A stretch of DNA of 64,000 nt from Actinoplanes sichuanensis (GCF_033097365.1 NZ_AP028461.1:7626001-7690000); one strand, 5' to 3'. Shown: positions 18,123 to 30,696, counted from the first letter of the stretch. Numbers and translations are program-made. Notes: a model not told the origin generated them from the sequence alone.

Positions 18123-18377
18123 TCAGGAAGCCAGCTGAACCTTCAGCCAGAAGCCCAGCCCGACAATGCACGCGAACCAGATGATGGCCACCAGAACGGT
18201 GTAGCGGTCGAGGTTTTTCTCCGCCACCGACGAACCGGCCAGGCTGGAGGTGACGCCGCCGCCGAACATGCTCGACATGCCGCCGCCCTTGCCGCGGTGC
18301 AGGAGGATCAGCAGGGTCAGCAGAATGCTGGTGATGATCAGCAACACGATCAACGTGTAAGCGAACGCGATCGGCAT
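18123..18377 (-). CDS. secG: Preprotein translocase subunit SecG
   Basis: Small membrane subunit of the SecYEG channel. 84 residues with two membrane segments (AFAYTLIVLLIITSILLTLL and TVLVAIIWFACIVGLGFWL) around the conserved loop LHRGKGGGMSSMFGGGV and SSLAGSSVAEKNLDR. The ATG at 18377 is preferred by family length; an ATG four codons upstream at 18389 is also possible. Downstream of gap-pgk-tpiA as in many actinobacteria. Confidence 0.95.
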   Translation of the reverse strand: MPIAFAYTLIVLLIITSILLTLLILLHRGKGGGMSSMFGGGVTSSLAGSSVAEKNLDRYTVLVAIIWFACIVGLGFWLKVQLAS

Positions 18378-18469
18378 CGTCGGGTTCATTCCTCTCGAAG
18401 GGCAAGCAGCGGTCCCACAATAGCGGGTGCCCGGCCGCATGATACGACCGGGCACGCGCTAACTACGGT

Positions 18470-18556
18470 GAACCTTTTTCAACCTGGCATCGAGCCGGAG
18501 ACGCAAGATTGTCGATCTCTCGCGGTGGCCCGGCCTCGCCACGTTGAAAAAAGTTC
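18470..18556. repeat. 87-bp palindromic element between tpiA and secG
   Basis: The ends form a 14-bp inverted repeat with one mismatch: GAACCTTTTTCAAC (18470-18483) and GTTGAAAAAAGTTC (18543-18556). Inner pairing continues with CGAGCCGG and CCGGCCTCG. The result is a long hairpin with A/T-rich outer arms in otherwise very G/C-rich DNA, ending two bases from the tpiA stop. It could be the tpiA terminator or a small dispersed palindromic repeat. Function unknown. Confidence 0.6.
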
Positions 18557-18557
18557 A

Positions 18558-19349
18558 TCAGCGTCCGACGTGCTCCGGAAAACGCACGATGGCGGCGAAG
18601 CCCTCGGCGTCCAGAGCGGCGCCACCGACCAGGGCACCGTCCACGTCCGGCTTGGCCATGATCTGGGCGATGTTGTTCGCCTTGACCGAGCCGCCGTACT
18701 GGATGCGGACCACGTCGGCCACCTCGGCGCCGAACTTCTCGGCGAGGCGGCCACGGATCGCGCCGCAGACCTCCTGAGCGTCCTCAGGCGTCGCGGTCTT
18801 GCCGGTGCCGATCGCCCAGACCGGCTCGTAGGCGATCACGATCTGCTTGAGCTGCTCGGTCTTGAGCCCCTCAAGACCGGCGTCGACCTGGGCGAGCACG
18901 TGCTCGACCTGGTTGCCGGCCTCGCGGATCTCCAGGCCCTCGCCGACGCAGAAGATCGGCACCAGACCGGCCTCGAAGGCGGCCTTGTTCTTCGCGTTGA
19001 CGGTTGCGTCGTCCTCGCCGTGGTACTCACGGCGCTCGGAGTGGCCGACCACGACGTAGGTGCAGCCCAGTTTGGCGAGCATGCCGCCGGAGATCTCACC
19101 GGTGTACGCGCCGGACGCGAACTTCGAGACGTCCTGCGCCCCGTACCCGATATTGAGCTTGTCGTCCTTGATCGCGCCCTCGACGCTGCGCAGATCGGTG
19201 AACGGCGGCAGGACGACCGTCTCGACGGCCTCCAGCTGCGCGGCGTTCAGGCTCGCGGCCAGCTTCCGGACCAGGAGGATCGCCTCGAAATGGTTGAGGT
19301 TCATCTTCCAGTTGCCGGCGATGATCGGCTTGCGGGTCACGTCACCCAT
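18558..19349 (-). CDS. tpiA: Triosephosphate isomerase
   Basis: Interconverts dihydroxyacetone phosphate and glyceraldehyde 3-phosphate. 263 residues, TIM barrel. N-terminal Asn and Lys in AGNWKMN, catalytic His in [10 protein letters not shown], catalytic Glu in [16 protein letters not shown], phosphate-binding loop [13 protein letters not shown]. The ATG at 19349 overlaps the pgk stop by one base (TGATG) and has GGAGAAG upstream; a GTG one codon earlier is an alternative. Confidence 0.98.
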   Translation of the reverse strand: MGDVTRKPIIAGNWKMNLNHFEAILLVRKLAASLNAAQLEAVETVVLPPFTDLRSVEGAIKDDKLNIGYGAQDVSKFASGAYTGEISGGMLAKLGCTYVVVGHSERREYHGEDDATVNAKNKAAFEAGLVPIFCVGEGLEIREAGNQVEHVLAQVDAGLEGLKTEQLKQIVIAYEPVWAIGTGKTATPEDAQEVCGAIRGRLAEKFGAEVADVVRIQYGGSVKANNIAQIMAKPDVDGALVGGAALDAEGFAAIVRFPEHVGR

Positions 19350-20545
19350 CACTTCTCCAGAGCGGCGACGCCCGGCAGCGTCTTGCCTTCGAGGTACTCC
19401 AGGGACGCGCCCCCACCGGTGGAGATGTGACCGAACGCGGACTCGTCGAGCCCGAGCGTGCGCACGGCGGCCGCGGAGTCACCGCCACCGACGACCGAGA
19501 AGCCGTCGATCTTGGTGATCGCCTCGGCCACGCCCCGGGTACCCGCGGCGAACGGCGCCAGCTCGAACACGCCCATCGGACCGTTCCAGAACACGGTCTT
19601 GGCACCGGCGATCGCCGACGCGAAGAGCTCCGTGGACTTGGGGCCGATGTCGAGACCCAGCCGGTCGGCCGGGATCCCGGACGCGTCGACCACGTCGTGC
19701 TGCGCGTCCGCGGAGAACTCCGAGGCCGCGACGACGTCGACGGGCAGCACGATCCGGCCCTGCGCCTGCTCCAGCAGATCGGCGCATACCGAGACCATCT
19801 CGTCCTCGAGCAGCGACTTACCGACCTCGTGGCCCTGAGCCTTGAGGAAGGTGAAGCACATGCCACCACCGACGAGCAGCTTGTCCACCTTGGGCAGCAG
19901 CGCCTGGATGACGGCGAGCTTGTCGGAGACCTTCGAGCCGCCGAGCACGACGACGTAGGGCTGCTCCGGACTCTCCGACACCTTCTTGAGGACCTCGACC
20001 TCCTTGAGGACGAGACCACCGGCGAAGTGCGGCAGGCGGGCCGGCACGTCGAACACCGAAGCGTGCTTGCGGTGCACGGCGCCGAACGCGTCGTCGACGT
20101 AGAAGTCGGCGAACGCGGCCAACTGGTCCGCGAAGGCGCCCCGCTCGGCGTCGTCCTTCGAGGTCTCGCCCGCGTTGAAGCGCAGGTTCTCCAGCAGGAG
20201 CACCTCGCCGTCGGCGAGCGCCTCGACCTTGGCCTGAGCGTCGGCGCCGACGGTGTCGGCGGCGAAGACCACCGCGGAGCCGAGCAGCTCACCCAGACGG
20301 GTGGCGACCGGCGCGAGGGTGAACTTGGGGTCCGGCGCGCCCTTCGGGCGGCCCAGGTGGGACGCCACGATCACCTTGGCGCCCGCGTCACGCAGGGCGA
20401 TCAGCGTCGGCAGGACCGCGCGGGCGCGGCCGTCGTCACTGATGACACCCGGGTTGCTCTTGTCGAAGGGCACGTTCAGGTCGGCGCGCACGAACACGCG
20501 CCGACCCGAGACACCCTCGCCGAGCAGGTCGTCGAGAGTCCTCAT
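19349..20545 (-). CDS. pgk: Phosphoglycerate kinase
   Basis: ATP-forming glycolytic enzyme. 398 residues from the ATG at 20545. Marks: [20 protein letters not shown] substrate-binding signature, [27 protein letters not shown] stretch, [13 protein letters not shown], and the C-terminal [10 protein letters not shown]. The reading from 20605 would overlap gap and adds 20 residues with no similarity. Only eight bases separate gap from pgk. Confidence 0.98.
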   Translation of the reverse strand: MRTLDDLLGEGVSGRRVFVRADLNVPFDKSNPGVISDDGRARAVLPTLIALRDAGAKVIVASHLGRPKGAPDPKFTLAPVATRLGELLGSAVVFAADTVGADAQAKVEALADGEVLLLENLRFNAGETSKDDAERGAFADQLAAFADFYVDDAFGAVHRKHASVFDVPARLPHFAGGLVLKEVEVLKKVSESPEQPYVVVLGGSKVSDKLAVIQALLPKVDKLLVGGGMCFTFLKAQGHEVGKSLLEDEMVSVCADLLEQAQGRIVLPVDVVAASEFSADAQHDVVDASGIPADRLGLDIGPKSTELFASAIAGAKTVFWNGPMGVFELAPFAAGTRGVAEAITKIDGFSVVGGGDSAAAVRTLGLDESAFGHISTGGGASLEYLEGKTLPGVAALEK

Positions 20546-20553
20546 CGTGAAGA

Positions 20554-21874
<1,321 letters not shown>

Positions 21875-22855
21875 TCAGCAGGCCATCATCTCCGGCGTCA
21901 CGGCCGCCTCGGTGTCCGGGATCCCGAGGTCACGGGCCCGCTTGTCGGCCAGGGCCAGCAGCCGCCGGATCCGGCCGGCGATCGCGTCCTTGGTCAGCGG
22001 CGGGTCGGCCAGGGCGCCCAACTCCTCCAGCGACGCCTGCCGGTGCTCCAGGCGCAGGCGGCCGGCCGAAGTCAGATGGTTCGGCGCGTCCTCGGAGAGG
22101 ATCTCCAGCGCGCGGGTGACCCGGGCCGCGGCCGCGACCGCCGCACGGGCCGAGCGCCGCAGGTTGGCGTCGTCGAAGTTGGCCAGCCGGTTCGCGGTGG
22201 CGCGCACCTCACGGCGTACCCTCCGCTCCTCCCAGGCCAGCACGCTGGAATGCGCGCCGACCCGGGTGAGCAGCGCGGCGATCGCGTCGCCGTCCTTGAT
22301 CACCACCCGGTCGACGCCGCGCACCTCGCGGTCCTTGGCGGTGATGCCGATGCGCCGCGCAGCGCCGCGCAGCGCCAGCGCCGCCTCCGGACCCGGGCAG
22401 GTGATCTCCAGAGCGCTCGAACGGCCCGGCTCGGTCAGCGAGCCGTGCGCCATGAACGCGCCCCGCCACGCCGCCACCGAGCAGCACACGTTGCCGCTCA
22501 CCACGTGCTGCGGCAGGCCCCGGACCGGACGGCCGCGTACGTCGAGCAGCCCGGTCTGACGGGCCAGGACCTCGCCGTCCTTGACGATCCGGACGATGTA
22601 GTGACTGCCCTTGCGCAGCCCGCCCGAAGCCAGGACGTGCACCTCGCTGGGGTAGCCGTAGACGTCGGCGATCTCCCGCCGCAGCCGCCGGGCCACCGCT
22701 CCGGTGTCCAGCTCCGCCTCGACGACCACCCGACCGGAGACGATGTGCAGCCCACCGGCGAAACGCAGCAACGCCGCCATCTCCGCCCGGCGGCAACAGG
22801 GCTTGGGCACGTCGACCCGGCTCAGCTCGTCCTTGACCGCTGCCGTCATCGCCAT
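21875..22855 (-). CDS. whiA: Sporulation/division regulator WhiA
   Basis: DNA-binding regulator required for sporulation septation in Streptomyces. 326 residues, with a degenerate LAGLIDADG-like N-terminal domain ([40 protein letters not shown]) and a C-terminal HTH ([24 protein letters not shown] stretch, AGRIRRLL). GAGGTGA lies upstream of the ATG at 22855. Part of the widespread whiA-yvcK-rapZ-uvrC block, here separated from yvcK by 93 bases. Confidence 0.97.
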   Translation of the reverse strand: MAMTAAVKDELSRVDVPKPCCRRAEMAALLRFAGGLHIVSGRVVVEAELDTGAVARRLRREIADVYGYPSEVHVLASGGLRKGSHYIVRIVKDGEVLARQTGLLDVRGRPVRGLPQHVVSGNVCCSVAAWRGAFMAHGSLTEPGRSSALEITCPGPEAALALRGAARRIGITAKDREVRGVDRVVIKDGDAIAALLTRVGAHSSVLAWEERRVRREVRATANRLANFDDANLRRSARAAVAAAARVTRALEILSEDAPNHLTSAGRLRLEHRQASLEELGALADPPLTKDAIAGRIRRLLALADKRARDLGIPDTEAAVTPEMMAC

Positions 22856-22948
22856 CGTGTTGTCACCTCATGCGCCGGATCTTGAACAACTGAGCCTTAT
22901 TCACGACGGTGGAGACCGTCGTCGGTGTGTGCCGCTCTACGTCAGTAA

Positions 22949-23968
22949 TCAACGAGTGGCGCCCAATACTGGCACCAGGGCGGCGCCCAATGACTCAGGA
23001 TCATGCCGTGGGCTTCCGTCCGCAACGGCCACGGGCACCAGAACCAGTTCCGCGCCCAGATCGCGAGCCGCCGCCCGGACCGGTTCCGGCTCGCCGACCC
23101 ACTTCGCGTCGGCCAGCACCGTGTCGACCCGGAGCTGTGGAAGGTACCAGTGCAGGGCCGCCAGATGATCGGCGGTGGACAGCCCGGCCGTCTCCCGGTC
23201 GGGGCTCAGATTGAGGGTGACCAGCCGGCGGGCCGGGCTCGCCACGATCGCCGCGGCCAACTCCGGGACCAGCAGGTGCGGCAGCACACTCGTGTACCAA
23301 CTACCCGGCCCGAAGATCAGCCAGTCGGCGGACCGGACCGCCTCGATCGCCTCCGGGCAGGCCGGCGGGTCGGCCGGGACCAGCCGCAGCGAGGCCACCC
23401 GCCCGTCGGCGACCGCCACCGAGTGCTGGCCGGAGAGCGTCACCCGGCTGCCGTCGGCGGCCACCACGTCGGCCTCTATCCCGACCGCGTGCCGGGCCAT
23501 CGGCAGCACCCGGCCCCGCGCGCCGACCATCTCGGCCGCGTGGTCCAGGGCGGCCACCGGGTCGCCGAGCATCTCGATCAGGCCGAGCAGCAGCAGATTG
23601 CCGACCGCGTGCCCGGCCAGAGTGTCCTGGCTGCGGTCGGCGCGCCGCTCGATCCGCGGCCCGCGGCCCACGGCGGCGTGCTCCGGGATCGCCATCGACA
23701 TCGCGGCGAACCGGTGCTGCATGAGGCTCGCGGTGAGCCGGTGGGTGGGATGGTCGTCGGCCAGCGCGGCCAGCGCCTGCCGCAGGTCGCCCGGGGGTAG
23801 CAGCGCGTCCCGCTCGACCCGCAGCCGACCGCTGGACCCGCCGTCGTCACCGACCGTGACGATCGCGGTGATCTCCAGGTCGAGGTCGCGCGCGCTGTGC
23901 CGCAGGGCCCGCAGGGACGCGCCCAGCCCGTGTCCGCCGCCGAAGGCGACCACCCGGATCGCCGTCAC
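22949..23968 (-). CDS. yvcK: YvcK/CofD-like gluconeogenesis-growth factor
   Basis: 339-residue member of the YvcK branch of the CofD-like family, which binds UDP-sugars and influences cell-wall growth. Nucleotide-binding GGGHGLGASLRALR at the N terminus, then AIVTVGDDGGSSGRLR and GHAVGNLLLLGL, all family hallmarks. The GTG at 23968 overlaps the rapZ TGA (GTGA), so it is co-translated with rapZ. Confidence 0.96.
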   Translation of the reverse strand: MTAIRVVAFGGGHGLGASLRALRHSARDLDLEITAIVTVGDDGGSSGRLRVERDALLPPGDLRQALAALADDHPTHRLTASLMQHRFAAMSMAIPEHAAVGRGPRIERRADRSQDTLAGHAVGNLLLLGLIEMLGDPVAALDHAAEMVGARGRVLPMARHAVGIEADVVAADGSRVTLSGQHSVAVADGRVASLRLVPADPPACPEAIEAVRSADWLIFGPGSWYTSVLPHLLVPELAAAIVASPARRLVTLNLSPDRETAGLSTADHLAALHWYLPQLRVDTVLADAKWVGEPEPVRAAARDLGAELVLVPVAVADGSPRHDPESLGAALVPVLGATR

Positions 23969-24879
23969 TCGCGCCCCAGGTCGCGGTGCGAGGTGTGAGC
24001 GGACAGGCGCATGTCGGACAGCCGGGAGGTGAGCTCCTCGGCGATCGCGACACTGCGGTGCTTGCCCCCGGTGCAGCCGATCGCCACCGTCAGGTAGCGC
24101 TTGCCCTCCCGCTCGAAACCGGGGGCGGTGGCGGCGATCAGGCCGGCGTAGGTGGCGACGAAGTCGGTCGCGCCCTCCTGACCCAGGACGTAGCTGCTCA
24201 CCCCCTCCTCCAGGCCGGTGTGCTCACGCAGCTCCGGCACCCAGAACGGGTTGGGCAGGAAGCGGGCGTCCAACACGTAGTCGGCGTCCGGCGGCAGGCC
24301 GTACTTGAAACCGAAGGAGAGCACGGTGATCCGCAGCCGACGCGAGTCCTCCCCGCCGAACAGCTCCTCGACCCGGCGGCGCAGCTGATTCACATTCAGG
24401 TGACTGGTGTCGATGATCACGTCGGACTGCTCGCGGGCCTCGGCCAGCAGCTTGCGCTCGGCGGCGATGCCGTCGGCCAGCCGGCCGTCACCCTGGAGCG
24501 GGTGCGAGCGCCGCACCGACTCGAAACGCCTGATCAGCACCTCGTCGTCGGCGTCCACGAACACCACGCGCGGCGAGAACCCGCGCTCCTTCAGAGCGCG
24601 CACCGCACCGGCCAGGTCGGTGGAGAAGGCCCGGCTGCGCACGTCGAGCACCATGGCGGTACGCCGTGCGGCACCCCCGGCGGCGAAGGCCAGTTCCGCC
24701 ATCTCCAGCATCAGGGCCTGCGGCAGGTTGTCGACCACGTAGAAGCCGACATTCTCCAGCGCACGCGCCACCGTGCTGCGGCCACCGCCGGACAGACCGG
24801 TCACCACCACCAGGTCGGTCCCCGCCTCGTCGGGCTCCACCACCTCGTCGGGCCCGAGATCCGGCATCGCTTCGGTCAC
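23965..24879 (-). CDS. rapZ: RapZ-family nucleotide-binding protein
   Basis: P-loop protein of the RapZ/YvcJ family; it binds nucleotides, and in enterobacteria it guides small-RNA decay. Walker A GLSGGGRSTVARALE, then YVVDNLPQALMLEMAE, RRSHPL, and the C-terminal VAIGCTGGKHRSVAIAEEL. The GTG at 24879 (304 residues) lies right after AGGAGG; a reading from 24927 lacks a ribosome site. Couples to yvcK downstream and follows uvrC. Confidence 0.94.
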   Translation of the reverse strand: MTEAMPDLGPDEVVEPDEAGTDLVVVTGLSGGGRSTVARALENVGFYVVDNLPQALMLEMAELAFAAGGAARRTAMVLDVRSRAFSTDLAGAVRALKERGFSPRVVFVDADDEVLIRRFESVRRSHPLQGDGRLADGIAAERKLLAEAREQSDVIIDTSHLNVNQLRRRVEELFGGEDSRRLRITVLSFGFKYGLPPDADYVLDARFLPNPFWVPELREHTGLEEGVSSYVLGQEGATDFVATYAGLIAATAPGFEREGKRYLTVAIGCTGGKHRSVAIAEELTSRLSDMRLSAHTSHRDLGRE

Positions 24880-24943
24880 CACGCCTCCTGCGTCATCACG
24901 CCCGCGCTGATTCGGCGGACACAACATGGTAGGCCGACACGGC

Positions 24944-26923
24944 TCACCGCCCCGCGGTCTTCCCCGTCTCGGGTGAACGCAGCGCGGCCAGCACCGATTC
25001 CGCCGTCTTCAGACCGATGCCGGGAACCTCGGCGATCTCCTCCGGAGTGGCGTCGGCGAGCCGCTTCAGCGACCCGAAGTGACGCAGCAGAGCCTTGCGG
25101 CGCACCTCGCCCAGACCGGCCACCTCGTCCAGCGCGGACTCGGTCATCCGCTTGGAACGGCGCTGCCGGTGGAACGTGATGGCGAACCGGTGTGCCTCGT
25201 CGCGCACCCGCTGCAGCAGGTAGAGCGCCTCCGAGGTACGCGGAAGGATGACCGGGAAGTCGTCGGCGGGCAGCCACACCTCCTCCAGCCGCTTGGCCAG
25301 CCCACACAACGCCACGTCGGTGACACCCATCTCGGCCAGGACCGCGGCGACCGCGTTGACCTGCGGCTGGCCACCGTCGACGACGATCAGCTGCGGAGGG
25401 TACGCGAATCGGCGCGCCTTGCCGGTCAGCGGATCGATGCCCGGCAGCTCCCCCTCGGCGGCCGGAGTCTCGGGCCGAGCCGACGCCTCGGGCTGGACCG
25501 ACGCCTCGGGCTGGACCGACGCCTTGTAGCGGGCGAACCGCCGGCGCATCACCTCGCTCATCGCGGACAGATCGTCCATGCCGCTGCCGTCCGGGTTGCC
25601 GCGGACGATGAAGCGACGGTACTCACTCTTACGCTCCAGCCCGTCCTCGAAGACCACCATCGAGGCGACCACGTCGGTGCCCTGGATCTGCGAGACGTCG
25701 AAACACTCGATGCGCAGCGGCACACCCTCCATGCCGAGCGACTCGGCGATCTCCTCGAGGGCCTTGCTGCGGGTGGTCAGGTCACCGGCCCGACGCAGCT
25801 TGTGCCGCTGGAGCACCTCGGCGGCGTTGCGCGCGACCGTCTCCATCAGCGATTTCTTGTCGCCGCGCTGGGGCACCCGCAGGGCGACCCGGCTGCCCCG
25901 GTGCTGGCTGAGCCAGTCGGCCAGCGCGTCGGCGTCCTCCGGCAGGTCGGGGACCAGGAGCTCCTTGGGGACGTCGCCCTCGCCCTTCTCATCGCCATAC
26001 ATCTGGCTGCAGAAGTGGTGGACCAGGTCGCCGGTGGTCAGCTCCTCCACCTTCTCCACCACCCAGCCGCGCTGGCCGCGGACCCGGCCGCCGCGCACGT
26101 GGAACACCTGGACGGCCGCCTCGAGCGGGTCCTCGGCGAAGGCCACGATGTCGGCGTCGGTGCCGTCGCCGAGCACGACCGTCTGTTTCTCCAGGGCGCG
26201 GCGCAGGGCCACCAGGTCGTCACGGAGCCGGGCGGCGAGCTCGAACTCCAACTCCTCGGAGGCCTGCAGCATCTCCCGCTCGACCCGCTTGAGGAACTGG
26301 TCGGTGCGGCCGGCCATGAAGTCGCAGAAGTCGTCGACGATCTCGCGGTGCTCGGCCTGGCTGACCCGGCCGACACACGGGGCCGAGCACTTGCCGATGT
26401 CACCGAGCAGGCAGGGCCGGCCGATCTGGTGGGCCCGTTTGAAGACGCCGGCCGAGCAGGTCCGCGCTGGGAACACCCGCAGCAGCAGGTCGAGGGTCTC
26501 GCGGATGGCCCAGGCATGCGAGTAGGGACCGAAGTAGCGGACGCCCTTGCGCTTGGCGCCGCGCATCACCTGGAGCCGCGGGAACTCCTCGTCGAGAGTG
26601 ACGGCGAGAAACGGATACGACTTGTCGTCGCGATATTTCACGTTGAAGCGGGGGTCGAACTCCTTGATCCAGGAGAACTCCAGCTGCAGCGCCTCGACCT
26701 CGGTGCCGACTGTGACCCAGTCCACACTGCCGGCGGTGGTGACCATCTGCTGGGTGCGCGCGTGCAGCGACCAGACGTCGGCGAAGTAGGAATTCAGCCG
26801 GTTACGCAGGCTTTTCGCCTTGCCGACATAGATCACCCGGCCGGCCGGGTCACGGAAGCGGTAGACGCCCGGGGCATCGGGGATGGTACCGGGAGCCGGA
26901 CGATAGGTGGACGGGTCTGGCAC
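24944..26923 (-). CDS. uvrC: Excinuclease ABC subunit UvrC
   Basis: Makes both incisions in nucleotide excision repair. 659 residues. GIY-YIG domain at the N terminus ([20 protein letters not shown]), Cys-rich segment [20 protein letters not shown] motif around [17 protein letters not shown], RNase H-like domain with [20 protein letters not shown] and [13 protein letters not shown], and a C-terminal tandem HhH ([20 protein letters not shown]). A short tandem-repeat insert lies between the UvrC core segments near residues 465-485. GTG start at 26923. Confidence 0.97.
   Translation of the reverse strand: MPDPSTYRPAPGTIPDAPGVYRFRDPAGRVIYVGKAKSLRNRLNSYFADVWSLHARTQQMVTTAGSVDWVTVGTEVEALQLEFSWIKEFDPRFNVKYRDDKSYPFLAVTLDEEFPRLQVMRGAKRKGVRYFGPYSHAWAIRETLDLLLRVFPARTCSAGVFKRAHQIGRPCLLGDIGKCSAPCVGRVSQAEHREIVDDFCDFMAGRTDQFLKRVEREMLQASEELEFELAARLRDDLVALRRALEKQTVVLGDGTDADIVAFAEDPLEAAVQVFHVRGGRVRGQRGWVVEKVEELTTGDLVHHFCSQMYGDEKGEGDVPKELLVPDLPEDADALADWLSQHRGSRVALRVPQRGDKKSLMETVARNAAEVLQRHKLRRAGDLTTRSKALEEIAESLGMEGVPLRIECFDVSQIQGTDVVASMVVFEDGLERKSEYRRFIVRGNPDGSGMDDLSAMSEVMRRRFARYKASVQPEASVQPEASARPETPAAEGELPGIDPLTGKARRFAYPPQLIVVDGGQPQVNAVAAVLAEMGVTDVALCGLAKRLEEVWLPADDFPVILPRTSEALYLLQRVRDEAHRFAITFHRQRRSKRMTESALDEVAGLGEVRRKALLRHFGSLKRLADATPEEIAEVPGIGLKTAESVLAALRSPETGKTAGR
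25471..25524. repeat. In-frame 18-bp tandem repeat inside uvrC
   Basis: Three head-to-tail 18-bp units at 25471-25488, 25489-25506 and 25507-25524. The last two are identical (cgggctggaccgacgcct) and the first is diverged. They encode a low-complexity six-residue repeat read as QPEASV-type units in UvrC, in what should be a surface loop. Copy number could vary between strains without breaking the frame. Confidence 0.85.
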
Positions 26924-26963
26924 AACCCCAACACTAGTGCGTGGGACTGACAGAATTGCCCGG

Positions 26964-27002
26964 CCGCAGGCCCGGTGCCGCCGCCACGGCCCGGGCCTGC
27001 GG
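26964..27002 (-). terminator. Stem-loop downstream of the Rieske lipoprotein gene
   Basis: Perfect 12-bp inverted repeat CCGCAGGCCCGG (26964-26975) / CCGGGCCTGCGG (26991-27002) with a 15-base loop, starting six bases beyond the Rieske stop codon and before uvrC on the same strand. Confidence 0.75.
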
Positions 27003-27007
27003 TCCGA

Positions 27008-27532
27008 TCAGGCGGTGACGATGTTGTCGCCGTCCAGCGTCACAGCGGTCTCGGCGAGCGCGGCCTTGGCCGGGCCCTTGGTCACCGCGCCGGTCGCGAT
27101 GTCGAAGTCACTGGCGTGGCACAGGCACTTGATCTGGCCGCCCTCGATCTTGCTGACCGGGCAGCCCTGGTGCGTGCAGATCTTGCTGAACGCCTTGAAG
27201 GTGCCCTCCTCGGGCTGGGTGACGACCAGATCGTCGAGGATCACGCCGCCGCCCACCTCCACCTTGGACGCGGCGACCAGGACCGTGCCGCCGGCCGCGG
27301 CGTCGCCGCCGCCGGTGCTCCCGCCCTCGGTGCCCTTGCTGCCGGCCGGGACCGGGTTCTTGTTGAAGTCGGTGCCGTTGGGGTTGGTGCCGCTGGAGTC
27401 CGTGCCGCAGGCGGCCAGCGCCGCGGCCACGCCGATACCGCCGGCGCCCATCAGGACGACGCGTCGTGTCGAGGTGGAGCCCGTGCGGTCCTGCTGGATC
27501 TCGGCGTCGGTCCTCGGCTGCACGTCAGTCAT
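27008..27532 (-). CDS. Rieske 2Fe-2S lipoprotein, likely Tat-exported
   Basis: 174 residues. The N terminus carries twin Arg in TSTRRVVLMGAGGIGVAAAL and a lipobox ending LAAC, so a Tat-exported lipoprotein is likely. A Gly/Ser/Thr-rich linker leads to a Rieske domain with ligands in ICTHQGCPVSK and CLCHASDFD (C-x-H ... C-x2-H), including the two disulfide cysteines typical of exported Rieske proteins. It is a free-standing, cell-surface electron carrier; its redox partners are not encoded nearby. Confidence 0.9.
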   Translation of the reverse strand: MTDVQPRTDAEIQQDRTGSTSTRRVVLMGAGGIGVAAALAACGTDSSGTNPNGTDFNKNPVPAGSKGTEGGSTGGGDAAAGGTVLVAASKVEVGGGVILDDLVVTQPEEGTFKAFSKICTHQGCPVSKIEGGQIKCLCHASDFDIATGAVTKGPAKAALAETAVTLDGDNIVTA

Positions 27533-27759
27533 CTTTGTCGCCCTCCACTACCTGTCTTCTGCCGCCAATGTCACGCGGAGTCGCCCCGGAATACGGATCA
27601 GGGCCCACGATCAGTTCAAACGTGTCGAGCGAGGTTTCTCCCGCTTCCTCCGCCTTCGGCCGACCCATTTGCCGGGGTACGCCGAACAGCGGGACACCCG
27701 GCTGACCTTAAGAGACCAACCGGGTGCCGTTGCTGAGAGTCGTCTAAGAATCTTCTAAA

Positions 27760-30696
27760 TCAGACCGCGGTCTTGGCCCGCGACCTGGTGACCCGGGTCC
27801 CGTTGGCCTTCGCGGCCCGGGCGACCGCGTCCTTCGACCCACCGCCCTCGCCGGACAGGCCCAGCATGTGCCGCAGGAACTGGCCGGTGTGACTCTCCGG
27901 CACCTCGGCCAACTCCTCGGGCCGGCCGGCCGCCAGCACCAGGCCGCCCTTGCTGCCGCCCTCCGGGCCCATGTCGATCAGCCAGTCGGCCGACTTGATC
28001 ACGTCGAGGTTGTGCTCGATGGTGATCACCGTGTTGCCCTTGTCGACCAGGCCGTTCAGCACCAGCAGGAGCTTGCGGATGTCTTCGAAGTGCAGGCCGG
28101 TGGTCGGCTCGTCGAGCACGTAGACGGTCCGCCCGGTGGAGCGTTTCTGCAGCTCGGAAGCGAGCTTGACGCGCTGCGCCTCACCACCGGACAGGGTCGT
28201 CGCGGGCTGGCCCAGCCGCACGTAGCCGAGGCCGACCTCGACCAGGGTGCGCAGGTGCCGGTGGATCGACGGCAGGGCCGAGAAGAACTCGGCGGCCTCC
28301 TCGATCGGCATGTTCAGGATCTCCGAGATGGTCTTGCCCTTGTAGTGCACCTCCAGGGTCTCCCGGTTGTACCGGGCCCCCTTGCACACCTCGCACGGGA
28401 CGTAGACGTCCGGCAGGAAGTTCATCTCGATCTTGATGGTGCCGTCGCCCGAGCAGTTCTCGCAGCGACCGCCCTTGACGTTGAACGAGAATCGGCCCGG
28501 ACCATACCCCCGGACCTTGGCCTCGGTCGTCTCGGCGAACAGCTTGCGGATGTGATCGAAGACACCCGTGTAGGTGGCCGGGTTCGACCGTGGGGTCCGC
28601 CCGATCGGCGACTGGTCCACCCCGACGACCTTGTCCACGTGTTCCAGCCCGGTCACCCGGGTGTGCCGGCCGGGCACCTGCCGGGCGCCGTTGATCTGGT
28701 TGGCCATCACGGTGTGCAGGATGTCGTTGACCAGCGTCGACTTACCCGAGCCGCTGACCCCGGTGACCGCGATGAACTGGCCCAGCGGGAACGGCACGGT
28801 CAGGTTGCGCAGGTTGTGCTCACGCGCCCCGTGCACCACGACCTCACGGCCGGCGGTCTGCGGGCGGCGGGTGGCCGGCACCGGGATCGACTTCCGGCCG
28901 GACAGGTACGCCCCGGTCGGCGACTGCTCGTTGGCCAGCAACCCCTCGACGGTGCCGCTGTGCACGATGTGGCCACCGTGCTCACCGGCGCCGGGGCCGA
29001 TGTCGACGATCCAGTCGGCGGTACGGATGGTGTCCTCGTCGTGTTCCACCACGATCAACGTGTTGCCCAGGTTGCGCAGCCGCACCAGGGTCTCGATCAG
29101 CCGATGGTTGTCCCGCTGGTGCAGGCCGATCGACGGCTCGTCCAGCACATACAGCACGCCGACCAGGCCGGAGCCGATCTGGGTGGCGAGCCGGATGCGC
29201 TGCGCCTCACCGCCGGAGAGGGTGCCGGCGCCCCGGTCCAGCGACAGGTAGTCCAGGCCGACGTCGACCAGGAACCGCAGCCGGGCGTTGATCTCCTTGA
29301 GCACCCGCTCGGCGATCATCTTCTGCCGGTCGTCGAGCTCGATGCCGGACAGCAACTCGGCGCACTCACCGACGGACAGGTTGCAGACCTCGGCGATGCT
29401 CCGGCCGGCCACCGTCACGGCCAGCACCTCGGGCTTGAGCCGGGCGCCGCCGCAGACCGAGCAGGGCACGTCGCGCATGTACCCCTCGTACTTCTCGCGC
29501 GACCAGTCGCTCTCGGTGTCGTTGTGCCGCCGCTCGATCCACTGCACCACGCCCTCGAAACCGGTGTAGTAGGAGCGCTCCCGCCCGTACTTGTTCCGGT
29601 ACCGCACGTGGACCTGGTCCTCGGCGCCATACATGATCAGTTTCTGGGCCCGGGTCGGCAGCGCCCGCCAGGGCTGGTCCAGGGTGAAGCCCTCGGCACC
29701 GGCAAGGGCCTCGAGCAGACGCAGGAAATACTCCTGGGTGGTGCCGCCGGCCCACGGCTGGATCGCGCCCTCCCGCAGGCTCTTCTCCTCGTCGGGGATG
29801 AGCAGCTCCGGGTCGACCTCCTTCTTCGTGCCGAGGCCGGAGCACTCGGGACACGCACCGTACGGCGCGTTGAAGGAGAAGACCCGGGGCTCCAGGTCCT
29901 CGATCGCCAGGGGATGGTCGTTGGGGCAGGCCAGGTGCTCGGAGAAGCGGCGCTCCCGCTCCGGGTCGCCCTCCGGCAGGTCGACGAAGTCGAGCAGGAC
30001 GATGCCGCCGGCCAGTCCGAGCGCGGCCTCGACCGAGTCGGTGAGGCGCTGCTTGCTGGACGCCTTCACGCTGAGCCGGTCGATCACCACCTCGATGGTG
30101 TGCTTCTCCTGCTTCTTCAGCTTCGGCGGCTCGGTCAGCGGGTGCACCACGCCGTTGACCCGGGCCCGCGCGTAGCCCTTGGCCTGCAGCTCGGCGAAGA
30201 GGTCGACATACTCCCCCTTGCGGCCGCGGATCACCGGGGCGAGCACCATGAACCGGGTGCCCTCCTCCATGGCGAGCACCCGGTCGACGATCTGCTGCGG
30301 GGTCTGCTTGCTGATCCGCTCCTTGCAGACCGGGCAGTGCGGGATGCCGGTCCGGGCGAAGAGGAGACGCAGGTAGTCGTACACCTCGGTGATCGTGCCG
30401 ACGGTGGAGCGCGGGTTGCGGTTCGTCGATTTCTGGTCGATCGACACCGCCGGGGACAGGCCCTCGATGAAGTCGACGTCGGGCTTGTCCATCTGGCCGA
30501 GGAACTGCCGCGCATACGAGGAGAGCGACTCCACGTAGCGCCGCTGCCCCTCGGCGAAGATCGTGTCGAAGGCGAGGCTGGACTTGCCCGAACCGGAGAG
30601 CCCGGTGAAGACGATCATGGCGTCGCGGGGCAGGTCGAGGTTGACGTCACGCAGGTTGTGCTCGCGAGCGCCACGGATTGTCAGTCGGTCGGCCAC
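27760..30696 (-). CDS. uvrA: Excinuclease ABC subunit UvrA
   Basis: Damage-recognition ATPase of nucleotide excision repair. 978 residues with two ABC modules: Walker [13 protein letters not shown] and [12 protein letters not shown], signatures [19 protein letters not shown] and [15 protein letters not shown]. Zinc modules visible as [22 protein letters not shown], and CENCSGDG with [11 protein letters not shown] chose the GTG at 30696 (GGAAAGG seven bases upstream); 30723 would add nine residues. The C terminus has a basic Lys/Arg/Thr tail. Confidence 0.98.
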   Translation of the reverse strand: MADRLTIRGAREHNLRDVNLDLPRDAMIVFTGLSGSGKSSLAFDTIFAEGQRRYVESLSSYARQFLGQMDKPDVDFIEGLSPAVSIDQKSTNRNPRSTVGTITEVYDYLRLLFARTGIPHCPVCKERISKQTPQQIVDRVLAMEEGTRFMVLAPVIRGRKGEYVDLFAELQAKGYARARVNGVVHPLTEPPKLKKQEKHTIEVVIDRLSVKASSKQRLTDSVEAALGLAGGIVLLDFVDLPEGDPERERRFSEHLACPNDHPLAIEDLEPRVFSFNAPYGACPECSGLGTKKEVDPELLIPDEEKSLREGAIQPWAGGTTQEYFLRLLEALAGAEGFTLDQPWRALPTRAQKLIMYGAEDQVHVRYRNKYGRERSYYTGFEGVVQWIERRHNDTESDWSREKYEGYMRDVPCSVCGGARLKPEVLAVTVAGRSIAEVCNLSVGECAELLSGIELDDRQKMIAERVLKEINARLRFLVDVGLDYLSLDRGAGTLSGGEAQRIRLATQIGSGLVGVLYVLDEPSIGLHQRDNHRLIETLVRLRNLGNTLIVVEHDEDTIRTADWIVDIGPGAGEHGGHIVHSGTVEGLLANEQSPTGAYLSGRKSIPVPATRRPQTAGREVVVHGAREHNLRNLTVPFPLGQFIAVTGVSGSGKSTLVNDILHTVMANQINGARQVPGRHTRVTGLEHVDKVVGVDQSPIGRTPRSNPATYTGVFDHIRKLFAETTEAKVRGYGPGRFSFNVKGGRCENCSGDGTIKIEMNFLPDVYVPCEVCKGARYNRETLEVHYKGKTISEILNMPIEEAAEFFSALPSIHRHLRTLVEVGLGYVRLGQPATTLSGGEAQRVKLASELQKRSTGRTVYVLDEPTTGLHFEDIRKLLLVLNGLVDKGNTVITIEHNLDVIKSADWLIDMGPEGGSKGGLVLAAGRPEELAEVPESHTGQFLRHMLGLSGEGGGSKDAVARAAKANGTRVTRSRAKTAV

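Noticed and set aside
18470..18556. The palindromic element as a tRNA gene
   Set aside because: Hairpin arms do not give a cloverleaf with a T-loop or anticodon arm of the right spacing.
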